A DNA stretch of 64,000 nt, from contig NZ_JAGSYH010000011.1 in the NCBI RefSeq assembly GCF_025685685.1, forward strand, positions 55,018 to 119,017. Reading direction: 5' to 3'. Position numbers and translations under genes: made by a program. The notes below the pieces were generated by a model. The model did no database searches, was not told the origin of the DNA, and worked only from the letters and a program-made list of their open reading frames with translations. The first letter of the stretch is position 1; each line of letters begins with the position of its first letter. This document shows positions 18,701 through 26,481 of this stretch, piece by piece. Origin of the DNA: Acidicapsa dinghuensis (GTDB taxonomy: Bacteria > Acidobacteriota > Terriglobia > Terriglobales > Acidobacteriaceae).

Positions 18701-19261
18701 TACTACGACGCCACTCATGTGCTGTCTGCGTATTCGGTATATCAACTGCCCTTCGGGCAAGGTAAGCAATTCGCCAGCGGCGTCCGCAAGCCGGTCGATG
18801 AAATTATCGGTGGCTGGGCAGTGAGCCCGATCGTCTCGTTCCGTACCGGCTGGCCAATGCCGATTTTTGGGGCGTCGGATAACTCCGGTACATTCAGCCG
18901 TGGCGCACGGGCAGATTGCGGCGCACTGCCATCCATCGAGAATAGTTTTCTTCCAGGGATTGGCAGGCAGTGGTTTACCAACGACGGCAACTTCACTCAA
19001 CCGGCAGTTGGTACCTTCGGAGATTGTTCGCCGCAGCTTGCCGGCCTCCGCTCGCCGCGTTACACCGATGTCGATGCTAGTGTGCACAAGGATTTCTCAA
19101 TTTCGGAACGTTTCCGTGTGCAGTTCCGCACCGACTTCATCAATGCCTTCAACCACGTTCAATACAATGCTCCGAATACATCGATCGGATCAACGATGGG
19201 ACAGATTACCAGCTCTCAACCCCCAAGAAATATCCAGTTGGCTCTAAAAATCTATTACTGA
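15752..19261 (+). CDS. Oar-like TonB-dependent receptor with carboxypeptidase-regulatory domain
   Basis: Outer-membrane receptor of 1169 residues. A signal peptide ends near AWSQE (about residue 26). Then comes a beta-sandwich CarboxypepD_reg domain (about 28-115: GNITDQSGAAIAGTTIKA), a plug domain (about 125-230, with LLDGMDNNQVSDN) and a very large beta-barrel. The C-terminus IQLALKIYY ends in an aromatic residue, as expected for barrel insertion. Such receptors are greatly expanded in Acidobacteria and probably bind oligosaccharides or peptides; no SusD partner is present. It ends in a terminator and is followed by a TPR protein and a CRTAC1 protein, a recurring acidobacterial trio. Confidence 0.92.
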   Translation: MSKRQLSIFCTLLAILTVLAPTAWSQEVTATIVGNITDQSGAAIAGTTIKATSVDRGTSYNAVSNDAGLYRISELPAGSYTLTVEKTGFASVSHDQFVLAVNQVARIDFALKVGQVTETLEVTGAPPVLEKDSTQVSTVIDAETNDNLPLASRNYVQLTLLAPGAVTTDPSSFNNGNNTAGYGGRPLINGNREQANNFLLDGMDNNQVSDNLLGYTPAPDAIQEFNLITNNAPAEFGNFEGGIVNATIKSGTNKIHGDVWEYFRNDVLNANSWSNNLTDLEKSKIRWNMFGFTVGGPILRNKLFFFADYQGQRFDIPSSEGQITVATAAERTGDYSALCSAGFDDSGNCKGTGQLYNPCASFSAPCTPGSTPASPRNPFPNNQIPTAMISPVATALFSSSLYPTAANTNLQNNAINTSVSAENVDQGDLKIDYMVDSKDNISYRFTRAYQNNPANNSVALLSNSYATTPIYNTVGNWTRTLSNNLLNSFRFGWSHITLNSGNSWASGVGQLGNTLGIGNGNPGSLDGLLALNFSNSTLNNLGTTESTQSFDDHVWQVEDSLSWTHGRHSFKFGGQYWREIIKTFYAGNNGELGFLDFNGQFTAVNSASAGTGTGDGGADFVLGLPQSYGRGVSTGATWQQYENVIGIYAEDTWRITDNLTLNLGLRYDTHSPWVESNNQQANYNINTGNIDLAGQNGASGALYNGFYGARDLQPRVGFAWTPAMLHERTVVRGAFTVSSYLEGTGTNLRLTLNPPFTPAEINATYNNVNLPQTDTTDGIVGSGTNASCAAPAYACYAQALLRVWDPNVQPAIAYQWNLTVQQQIAKGTTFQVGYVGQKGIHLMVPFDYGQRVLASSSSCGTLPSDLACTTDSPYFAKNLGLYSVLGNPGLTDTSGKVLLTSVNNGINEGATISGTKSNGNMEYNSLQAILQKEASHGLQGQLSYTYSKCMSDSTGYYGAWNNALSASAYWQNVYDQRAEWAPCYYDATHVLSAYSVYQLPFGQGKQFASGVRKPVDEIIGGWAVSPIVSFRTGWPMPIFGASDNSGTFSRGARADCGALPSIENSFLPGIGRQWFTNDGNFTQPAVGTFGDCSPQLAGLRSPRYTDVDASVHKDFSISERFRVQFRTDFINAFNHVQYNAPNTSIGSTMGQITSSQPPRNIQLALKIYY

Positions 19262-19275
19262 GAAATCAAACATCG

Positions 19276-19320
19276 CAAATCGCCGCTGCAAGTGCAGATT
19301 GCACCTGTAGCGGCGATTTG
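19276..19320 (+). terminator. Long terminator hairpin after the receptor gene
   Basis: A 15-bp stem with one G-T pair (19276-19290 with 19306-19320), plus a short inner stem GTGCA/TGCAC near the loop, followed by TTAATTT. It sits 15 bases after the receptor stop. Confidence 0.8.
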
Positions 19321-19363
19321 TTAATTTGAATCGGAACGCCTTTGAAAAGCAGATTGCGCAGAA

Positions 19364-20329
19364 ATGGGCAGCTACCCGGTCAAATCACTCCTCGTTCTTT
19401 TCTCGTTAGTTGCCGCGCTTTCTGGATCTAGTTCCAGCGCTCAGCACGCTAGTTCTGCTTCTGCAACAACTCCTATTTCCCCAGAACAAGCCATCGCCCT
19501 GGCCAACCAAGGCCACTGTCGTGAGTCGATTTCCGCCCTCGAGCGGGCTATGACGGCTCAGGTTCCTTCGGAGACGCGAAAGCTCGCGGGCGTAGTTGGA
19601 ATTCGCTGCTCTCTCGCCATCGACGATCGGGCTGCCACCCTGAATTTCATCCATGCACTCAGCAGGGATTTTGGCCGTGATCCCGATGTGCTGTATGTCA
19701 TCGTTCATGCATACTCGGACTTATCGACACGCACCGCGCTGGATCTAGGCCGAAGCGCGCCGCAATCCACGGCTGCTCACAAATTAAACGCGGAAGCGCT
19801 GGAAGAACAGGGCAAGTGGGAACCGGCAGAGCTTGAATATGAGGAGATACTCAAGAAAGACCCCAATAGCCGTGGTATTCACTTTCTGATTGGCAGGTTG
19901 CTGCTCTCGCGGCCCGATGCCGGCTCGGACGCTCCGGCTCGCGCTAAAGAGGAGTTTCTGAAAGAACTTCAGATCGACCCAAGTAATGCGGATGCAGCTT
20001 ACGTCCTCGGAGTCCTCGCGCAACGTGCTCAAGACTTTGACGAAGCAATTGCTCGTTTTTCGCAAGCAGCAAAACTGAATCAGAATTTTGCAGAAGCTTA
20101 CCTCGGATGGGGTGCTGCCCTGATCGGCGAGAAGAAGTATGAAGAAGCAATCCCCCCTTTGAAGCACGCTGAGCTTCTTACACCCGGTAATCCCGACATT
20201 CACAATGCGCTGGCTACCGCCTTGGTGAGGACCGGAAACAAGGCCGAAGCAGAAAAGGAATTTGCGATTCTCAGGAGTCTCAGTTCTACGGATCACGCGG
20301 GCGCACAAGCTGGGAGTCCACCGCAGTAA
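19364..20329 (+). CDS. Secreted tetratricopeptide-repeat protein
   Basis: Protein of 321 residues. A signal peptide covers about 1-26 (LLVLFSLVAALSGSSSSAQ). At least four TPR units follow in the C-terminal two thirds, for example around GKWEPAELEYEEILKKDPN, AQDFDEAIARFSQAAKLNQ and KKYEEAIPPLKHAELLTPG. TPR arrays serve as protein-binding scaffolds; here the place is the periplasm. It stands between the Oar-like receptor and the FG-GAP/ASPIC protein, so it may help assemble or recycle the uptake machinery (inference). The start codon has only a weak ribosome-binding site. Confidence 0.8.
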   Translation: MGSYPVKSLLVLFSLVAALSGSSSSAQHASSASATTPISPEQAIALANQGHCRESISALERAMTAQVPSETRKLAGVVGIRCSLAIDDRAATLNFIHALSRDFGRDPDVLYVIVHAYSDLSTRTALDLGRSAPQSTAAHKLNAEALEEQGKWEPAELEYEEILKKDPNSRGIHFLIGRLLLSRPDAGSDAPARAKEEFLKELQIDPSNADAAYVLGVLAQRAQDFDEAIARFSQAAKLNQNFAEAYLGWGAALIGEKKYEEAIPPLKHAELLTPGNPDIHNALATALVRTGNKAEAEKEFAILRSLSSTDHAGAQAGSPPQ

Positions 20330-20393
20330 GATTCTTATCTCCGGTATATTTCGTCTCAGACTCGGGAATATCTGGGTATCGACCGACCAAACG

Positions 20394-22103
20394 ATGAATC
20401 GATTTCGCACAGCCAGGCTGACACGGCGCCGTTTTGTGTCACAGATGATTGCAAGTACCCTTTTGCTTTCGGAGCGTCAGCTCTTCGCATTGCCCGACGA
20501 AACACGCTTTCCTTTTGTGGTGGTTCCTCCTCAAGCATCGGGCATCAAGTGGATGCATACTGCAGGGAAATCTCCCGAAAAGTATCTTCCCGAAAGCTCA
20601 GGACCGGGCTGCGCTTTTCTCGACTACGACAATGATGGCTGGATGGACATTTATCTTGTGAACAGCGGCAAATGCGATTTCTATAAACCCAGTTCGCCCC
20701 TTCGCAACGCGCTGTATCGCAATAATCGAGATGGAACCTTCACCGATGTAACCGAAAAAGCGGGCGTTGGCGGTGGTGGATATGGCCAGGGCGTCGCAGT
20801 CGGTGATTATGATAACGACGGTCTCCCCGACCTATACGTGACGCAGTACGGTAGATCCATCCTCTACCACAACAATGGTGATGGAACCTTTACCGATGTG
20901 ACGCAGAAAGCGGGAGTAGCGGCTCCGGGGTGGTCATCGAGCGCGGTATGGTTTGATTACGACAACGATGGATTACTGGATCTCTTTGTCTGCCGGTTTG
21001 TCGATTTCAGCAAAGAGCTGAATAAACCCTGCGGCATCCATGAAGACGGCCTGCGGCACTACTGCATTCCTACGGTTTACACGCCCATGCCGAGCTGGCT
21101 TTTTCACAACAACGGTGATGGCACGTTTACAGATGTCAGTAAAGAGTCAGGCATCGCCAGTCAATTGGGGAAAGCGTGGGGAGTGGTTGCAACTGACATT
21201 AACAACGATGGCTTGATGGATCTCTTCGTCGGCAACGACACGGTTCGAAATTTCCTTTTCCGCAATCGTGGAAAAGGAAAGTTTGATGAGATCGGAGAAA
21301 TCGCTGGCATAGCTTACAGCGCAGACGGGCGCGCTCGATCTGGAATGGGCGTAGACTCCGCGGATTACGATCAGGATGGCTTCATGGACCTTTTCGTAGC
21401 CAACCTCGATCGTCAACAGTACTCGATTTACCACAACAATCACGACGAAACCTTCGACGATAATGGCCGTCAGACCGGCATTGCCGACGCTACCTATCTA
21501 ATGAGTGGTTGGGGGCTTAAGTTCTTCGACTTCGATAACGATGGCAATCTGGATCTGTTTTTAGCGAACGGAAACCCCGACGATCTGATCGACCGCATCC
21601 ACTCACAAGTGACGTATGAAGAGCGTCCTCTGCTGTTCCAGGGCACAGGTAAGGGGCTACGCAATATCAGCCAGCAAAGCGGGCCAATCTTCGAGCGGCC
21701 GCTTGCGGCGCGCGGATTGGCAATCGGTGACTACAACAACGACGGCGCAATAGATGTTCTGCTGGGAGTGAATGACGGCGCCCCTGTCCTGCTGCGAAAC
21801 GCGGCCGGCAGTCAGAATCACTGGCTTGGAATCAAGCTTGTCGGGACCAGATCGAATCGTGACGCGGTCGGAGCACGGATCACGTATCAGGCGCAGGACT
21901 TAAAACAGAGCCGGATGAAAGTGGGAGGTGGCAGTTATCTTTCGAGCCATGATCCACGCATGGTTCTGGGGATCGGCAAGCGCGCGAAGTTGGACTGGGT
22001 TGAAATCAAGTGGCCGCTGCCTGGCGGTAAAACTGAGCGCTTTACGGATCTGCCCATCGACCGTTACATCACGATAGTCGAAGGCCAAGGCAAATGGACG
22101 TAA
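20394..22103 (+). CDS. CRTAC1-family protein (FG-GAP repeats + ASPIC/UnbV domain)
   Basis: Exported protein of 569 residues. An RRRFV twin-arginine-like motif at 10-14 precedes a hydrophobic segment, so Tat export is possible. Seven calcium-binding repeats of the form DxDNDGxxD are visible (DYDNDGWMD, DYDNDGLPD, DYDNDGLLD, DINNDGLMD, DYDQDGFMD, DFDNDGNLD, DYNNDGAID), building an integrin-like propeller. The C-terminal ASPIC/UnbV domain contains GTRSNRDAVGAR. The frame is open 44 codons further upstream, overlapping the TPR gene, but the ATG at 20394 gives the signal sequence. The function in bacteria is unknown, probably surface carbohydrate binding. Confidence 0.85.
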   Translation: MNRFRTARLTRRRFVSQMIASTLLLSERQLFALPDETRFPFVVVPPQASGIKWMHTAGKSPEKYLPESSGPGCAFLDYDNDGWMDIYLVNSGKCDFYKPSSPLRNALYRNNRDGTFTDVTEKAGVGGGGYGQGVAVGDYDNDGLPDLYVTQYGRSILYHNNGDGTFTDVTQKAGVAAPGWSSSAVWFDYDNDGLLDLFVCRFVDFSKELNKPCGIHEDGLRHYCIPTVYTPMPSWLFHNNGDGTFTDVSKESGIASQLGKAWGVVATDINNDGLMDLFVGNDTVRNFLFRNRGKGKFDEIGEIAGIAYSADGRARSGMGVDSADYDQDGFMDLFVANLDRQQYSIYHNNHDETFDDNGRQTGIADATYLMSGWGLKFFDFDNDGNLDLFLANGNPDDLIDRIHSQVTYEERPLLFQGTGKGLRNISQQSGPIFERPLAARGLAIGDYNNDGAIDVLLGVNDGAPVLLRNAAGSQNHWLGIKLVGTRSNRDAVGARITYQAQDLKQSRMKVGGGSYLSSHDPRMVLGIGKRAKLDWVEIKWPLPGGKTERFTDLPIDRYITIVEGQGKWT

Positions 22104-22462
22104 ACTCGACCGAAGAGCTTCACGCTGCCGAATTTTGATGGCGATAGAGGGAACGGACTGGAAGATACGAGCGATCAGGCTCATCGTTACGGTGACTCGA
22201 CGACGAAGTCCCTGAACAGGACTGGCGTGTGAGGAGCCAGGCGAGCCATCTGTGATCGTTATTGCTGGCGGAAAATGGCAGAATTTACGCAAGAACCAAT
22301 ATGCGGTTAGTGTGGCGATGGGTCCGACAAACCTGGTTCTCATGGCAAACGGTGATGGCCGAGATAGCAGCCGCCGTGCGACGCCGCCACTTCGTACCGG
22401 TACTAAGTTCCCATCAGGGCATTTTTTCGGAGATGCAAGATGGCGAAGCGACAACCGAGATC
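22104..22462. other. Intergenic region before the propeller kinase
   Basis: About 360 bases. The kinase frame is open through the last 200 of them (from 22262), but that part lacks a clear ribosome-binding site and would place the signal anchor far from the N-terminus. Antisense frames overlap here without support. The true start of the kinase could lie upstream of the one chosen. Confidence 0.4.
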
Positions 22463-25400
22463 ATGTGTGACGCCAAGAGAATCCGGCGATTCCTCTCCGG
22501 ACTGTTCTGCTGCGTGTTATTGCCGGCAGCTGTCTGTGGCGGCCAACAACACCCTCTTGTGCCCATCAGTGGACCGGATTCGCCGCGGGGTTGCCTGTTT
22601 CCATTTCAGGACAGTCGAGGGAGACTATGGCTGGCCGGCTGCGAGACCGGACGGGAGGGAGTGTACTTGTTTGATGGCTCGCGGTTTCTGTCTCCCGAGG
22701 GCGATGCTGGTGGAGGAACCGTTTCGGGGATGGTCGAGGACACGCTTGGAGGGATATGGCTCGCGTCGTCCCGTGGATTATTTCGGATCAGCCAGGGGAA
22801 AATTGCCAAGATCTTTGACGGGGTAGCTGGATCTGGCATTACAAATGTAGCGCCAGATGTGTTTCTGTTGGCGATGAAACGCGAGGACGGAACATCGCAA
22901 AGCGGAATTGATGCAGTACGGGTGAGCAGATCGGGTGAGGGATGGCGTCTTGACAATGTGCTTACAAGCATTGGAGATGTAAAGTTTCAGTCCGATGCGT
23001 CAGGGAATGTTCTCTTTGGTTGCGACGATGGCTATTGCGAGCTTCCGGCTTCGGCCATCATTCGATGGAGGCAGGGCCAACAACTCGCTGTACGGAGTCA
23101 TCGACTGGGGACAGGGCAACAATACATGCGCCGTGCGGCTGCGGTTTTGCGCGACCGGTATGGTTGTGTCTGGCTCCGAGACAACACAACCGTCATCTAT
23201 CAATGCCGCACGGATGGTCCGGTGTCCCGGCTTGATTCTACGGCGATCGGCAATGGTATTCCCTTACTTTATGAGCTGAAGGACGGATCGATCCTGATCC
23301 CGAGCTTTGCCAAGATCGCTATTGGGCGTCCCGACAGAATGGAGACAGTGCCAATCACCACACATGGCGCGGTGATTCCTCTACGGGACGGCGGGGTGTT
23401 GGCCGTTGCCCTGAATGACCTTGTTTATCTACCAAGACGCCTTGGAGTTGAGTATTGGGCTGATTCGGATGGGCTCGGTGGTAACACGTGGTCTGTATTT
23501 CGTCAGGGATCAAAAATGTATGCTTTCGCCGACGAAACTGCCTATGTGCTTGATGATGATCGAAATCGTTGGCGGCTAGTAAAGGGCTCTGTTGAGAGCA
23601 TGGCTCCGGGCAACGACCGGTCAATTTTTATTGCCAGCGAGGGTGCTCTGCAAGAGATCACACCCGGTGGGCAAGTTGTGAAGCGTTCCAGGCCTGCTGG
23701 GTTGAGTAAGGTGTTTCACCTTAGAGACAACACTGTCTGGGCTTCAGGGGACACTACCTACAAGATAGGGACCAGCGGACGAGAACTTGAATTGCTGGAA
23801 CCGGCTGGCAATCTCACGGATATCGTGCGAATGGAAGCGGGACCTGACGGAAGTATTTGGGCCTGCGGTCCCAGTGGCTTGCTCCAGCTGGATCGTGGAA
23901 GATGGAACTTCGTCCTATCTGAAATTGCAAACCTCGGTTGTTCATCGCTGGCGGTCGGCGTGGATGGAAAGGTATGGTATACGTCGAATTCGAGAGGACG
24001 GGCCTACCTTGTTGAGCGGGCCTCGAGTGGAAAATTCGTTGCACGGGCTCTTCCTCAAGGAAATGCCGAGAGCGTAACTCACTTCAACTTTATTGCTGTT
24101 GATCGGAAGGGGTGGGTATGGCTTGGCAGCGCTGAGGCGCTCTATGTTGCTACCCCGCAACAGGCCCGCGAAGGCAATTGGTTGAGACTCGGACGGACCG
24201 ACGGCTTGCCGACGCTTGATACGAATGCGAATTCGTTCTTTGAGGATCGTGATGGCTCTATCTGGTACGGCGCCGACAATGACATCATTCATCTCACTGC
24301 ACCGGACGATCTTGTGCACCCTGCATTCGCTCCTGCGGTTTTCATCACCGGGTTCACTTTCGACGGAAGTGGCCTGCATTTCGATTCGATTGAAAATAAG
24401 GTTCGCGGTGGTCATGTTATCGCCGCGCATTTCGGCTCTCTGCAGTTCGATCGCCGCAATGCACTCCATTTCCGCTACCGGCTTTTACCTCAACAGAGCG
24501 AGTGGACGGAGACAACGAGTTTCGATCCTTCACTGGGTAAACTGCCCTTGGGACGTCATACCTTGCAGGTGCAGGCGCAGTTGGCCGATGGTCCCTGGTC
24601 TCCGGTAGTGGAGCAATCTCTAACTGTGGAGTGGCCGGTCTGGCTTTCCTGGCCGGTGCTGCTGCTCTATGGCGCAGGTGGAACTGGAATCGGACTGGGC
24701 GCTGCTCAATGGAGGAAGCACCAGCGATTCCAGCGCGAACTTACACTTCCAGACCTTTCAGCGTGGCGAATGAACGCTCTCTCTCCGGAAACAGAACATC
24801 TGACTGGAACCTGTCTGGATGGCCGTTATGAGATTGGCCACATTCTGTCCGTAGGAGGATTCGCAACTGTTGCCAGGGCGCGCGATTTGCAACGCAACGG
24901 CGCGCTTTGCGCGGTGAAGATATTCCGCTATGAATTCGGGGACAGGGCCTGGATCCGTCATCGCTTCGAACAAGAAATATCGGCACTGGAGCAGTTGTCG
25001 CACCCGAACATCGTACGGATCACCGGACATGGTGCGATCGATACCGGCGCACCTTACCTGGTGATGGAATTCATTCAAGGCCGCAGCCTGCGTGAGCAAC
25101 TACAAGAGGGGGCGATACCGCCGCATCAGATCGGCGTATTCCTGCGCCAAATCGCAGGAGCGCTTGAGTCGTTGCATCGAAAGGCGATCTACCATCGAGA
25201 TTTAAAACCGGAGAATCTGATGATCCGTTCGGATGCAGACGGACGGCCAGAGATCGTTTTGATTGACTTTTCAATCGCCATCGTCAAGTCCCCGAATCAG
25301 ACGTTTCATGGCATCTCCCGTGTTGCGGGAACGCTTGACTATATGGCTCCGGAGCAAGTGATCGGCTACGCGGACGCCTCGACGGATATCTACAGCCTCG

Positions 25401-25633
25401 CGAAGGTCATACTGGAAATGCTCACCGGCTTGCGCTGGACAGAATTATTTCCTGATGCGACCCTTGATCTTCCCGACCGGATTGCCGGCTATTTCTCGAA
25501 GAATTCAGATATCTTCTGCGCAGATTCTATCGAGCAAATCGTATCGGCGATTGCCTTCGACCCGGCAAAGAGGCCAAAGGATGTCTGGGCGTTTGCCAGA
25601 CCAATCATCCGAGATATGGAACAGCTACCCTGA
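22463..25633 (+). CDS. Transmembrane sensor: periplasmic propeller fused to Ser/Thr protein kinase
   Basis: Protein of about 1056 residues. A signal anchor (FLSGLFCCVLLPAAVC) is followed by a periplasmic two-component-regulator-type propeller (about 30-640, repeats such as DSRGRLWLAG and DRDGSIWYG) and a Y_Y_Y-like Ig domain (about 640-720). A membrane helix at about 725-750 leads to a cytoplasmic Hanks-type kinase (about 783-1050). Kinase residues: glycine loop SVGGFATV, Lys819 (CAVKIF), HRDLKPEN with His911 and Asp913, and APEQ. The DFG motif reads DFS (Asp935-Phe-Ser937). Classical sensors of this shape carry a histidine kinase, so this is a Ser/Thr version. Its 3' end overlaps the ECF sigma gene tail to tail by 29 bases. 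The start is uncertain. Confidence 0.85.
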   Translation: MCDAKRIRRFLSGLFCCVLLPAAVCGGQQHPLVPISGPDSPRGCLFPFQDSRGRLWLAGCETGREGVYLFDGSRFLSPEGDAGGGTVSGMVEDTLGGIWLASSRGLFRISQGKIAKIFDGVAGSGITNVAPDVFLLAMKREDGTSQSGIDAVRVSRSGEGWRLDNVLTSIGDVKFQSDASGNVLFGCDDGYCELPASAIIRWRQGQQLAVRSHRLGTGQQYMRRAAAVLRDRYGCVWLRDNTTVIYQCRTDGPVSRLDSTAIGNGIPLLYELKDGSILIPSFAKIAIGRPDRMETVPITTHGAVIPLRDGGVLAVALNDLVYLPRRLGVEYWADSDGLGGNTWSVFRQGSKMYAFADETAYVLDDDRNRWRLVKGSVESMAPGNDRSIFIASEGALQEITPGGQVVKRSRPAGLSKVFHLRDNTVWASGDTTYKIGTSGRELELLEPAGNLTDIVRMEAGPDGSIWACGPSGLLQLDRGRWNFVLSEIANLGCSSLAVGVDGKVWYTSNSRGRAYLVERASSGKFVARALPQGNAESVTHFNFIAVDRKGWVWLGSAEALYVATPQQAREGNWLRLGRTDGLPTLDTNANSFFEDRDGSIWYGADNDIIHLTAPDDLVHPAFAPAVFITGFTFDGSGLHFDSIENKVRGGHVIAAHFGSLQFDRRNALHFRYRLLPQQSEWTETTSFDPSLGKLPLGRHTLQVQAQLADGPWSPVVEQSLTVEWPVWLSWPVLLLYGAGGTGIGLGAAQWRKHQRFQRELTLPDLSAWRMNALSPETEHLTGTCLDGRYEIGHILSVGGFATVARARDLQRNGALCAVKIFRYEFGDRAWIRHRFEQEISALEQLSHPNIVRITGHGAIDTGAPYLVMEFIQGRSLREQLQEGAIPPHQIGVFLRQIAGALESLHRKAIYHRDLKPENLMIRSDADGRPEIVLIDFSIAIVKSPNQTFHGISRVAGTLDYMAPEQVIGYADASTDIYSLAKVILEMLTGLRWTELFPDATLDLPDRIAGYFSKNSDIFCADSIEQIVSAIAFDPAKRPKDVWAFARPIIRDMEQLP

Positions 25634-26210
25634 CCTGCCGCCGTTTGGAAAGCAGCCGCGTTGCCAGCCAAGTCTTGCCTTTATGCCACCGGTGCCTCAC
25701 CTGACGAAGAGAGAGTCCTGTCTCAGCCGCGATCTCCTGCAGATCAAAGCCAGCTATGTAATGCAGGTGAACTACAAGCGCTACTCCTGGATCGACTTCC
25801 TTCAGCTTTTCCATCAGCATTCCGATGGCCAGAACTTGCTCGGCGTCCGGCGCTGAAGATCGCAATTCTGTTGCTGCTTCCTCAACACAAATATGTTCAG
25901 CGCCCTTGCCGCGAATACCGGAGAGCCGTTTACGCGCCGCATCGGTGAGCACGTTCCTCATGGCCCGGTTCGCAATCCCAAAAAAGTGTTCCCGGTTTTC
26001 GACTTTCCATCCGCCCCGATGAAGACGCGTGAGCCACGTTTCTCCAATCAATTCGGTAGGAGTAAAAGACGGATATTGCTCCTTTGCCAGTCTTCGGGCC
26101 GCGATCTGCCTCAGCCGGGGAAACATCTCGCGCAACATGGAATCACCCACATCTCTGTGTCCGTTGGAAAAAAGGCGTAGCTGCCGAGTTAATGAGTAGG
26201 CTGTCTGCAT
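25605..26210 (-). CDS. ECF sigma factor, acidobacterial/planctomycete type (TIGR02999-like)
   Basis: RNA polymerase sigma factor of about 201 residues. Region 2 lies in REMFPRLRQIAARRLAKEQ and the segment to ENREHFFGIANRAMRNVLTD. Region 4 ends with a helix-turn-helix (DLQEIAAETGLSLRQVRHRW). This layout matches the Sig-70_X6 group, which is often found near Ser/Thr kinase genes. The ATG at 26210 is chosen; a GTG three codons upstream is also possible. It is convergent with and overlaps the propeller-kinase gene, so phosphorylation control by that kinase is an attractive idea (inference). Confidence 0.87.
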   Translation of the reverse strand: MQTAYSLTRQLRLFSNGHRDVGDSMLREMFPRLRQIAARRLAKEQYPSFTPTELIGETWLTRLHRGGWKVENREHFFGIANRAMRNVLTDAARKRLSGIRGKGAEHICVEEAATELRSSAPDAEQVLAIGMLMEKLKEVDPGVALVVHLHYIAGFDLQEIAAETGLSLRQVRHRWHKGKTWLATRLLSKRRQVRVAVPYLG

Positions 26211-26250
26211 AGCGATCACTTTACCTAGAACTCGTGCTTCAACTCAATTC

Positions 26251-26273
26251 AATTCGGAAAGTACTTTCGAATT
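26251..26273. promoter_or_regulatory. Inverted repeat between sigma-factor and repeat-protein genes
   Basis: The perfect palindrome GAAAGTACTTTC (26257-26268) is flanked by AATTCG and CGAATT, making a 23-base nearly complete dyad. It lies in the divergent region between the sigma gene (starting 26210, minus) and the giant SBBP/NHL gene (plus). A regulator-binding site is likely. Nearby TTGTAAC occurs twice (around 26318-26334). Confidence 0.4.
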
Positions 26274-26481
26274 CTTTGGTAACTCGCTGTGCGATTGAGG
26301 ATTCGGAAAAATTTGTAACAAAATTGTAACCGCTCGAAAATCGATTTCCGCAAAAGCCTTCGAAAGATAGTTTGGCGCTAAAGAGAAGCTTTCGCGCTAC
26401 CGGAAGTGTGGGGCCATTCTCTCTGGCTTGACAGCCAACCCCCTCGAAACTCAACCAGAAACTATCCGCTACGGAGGCTTT

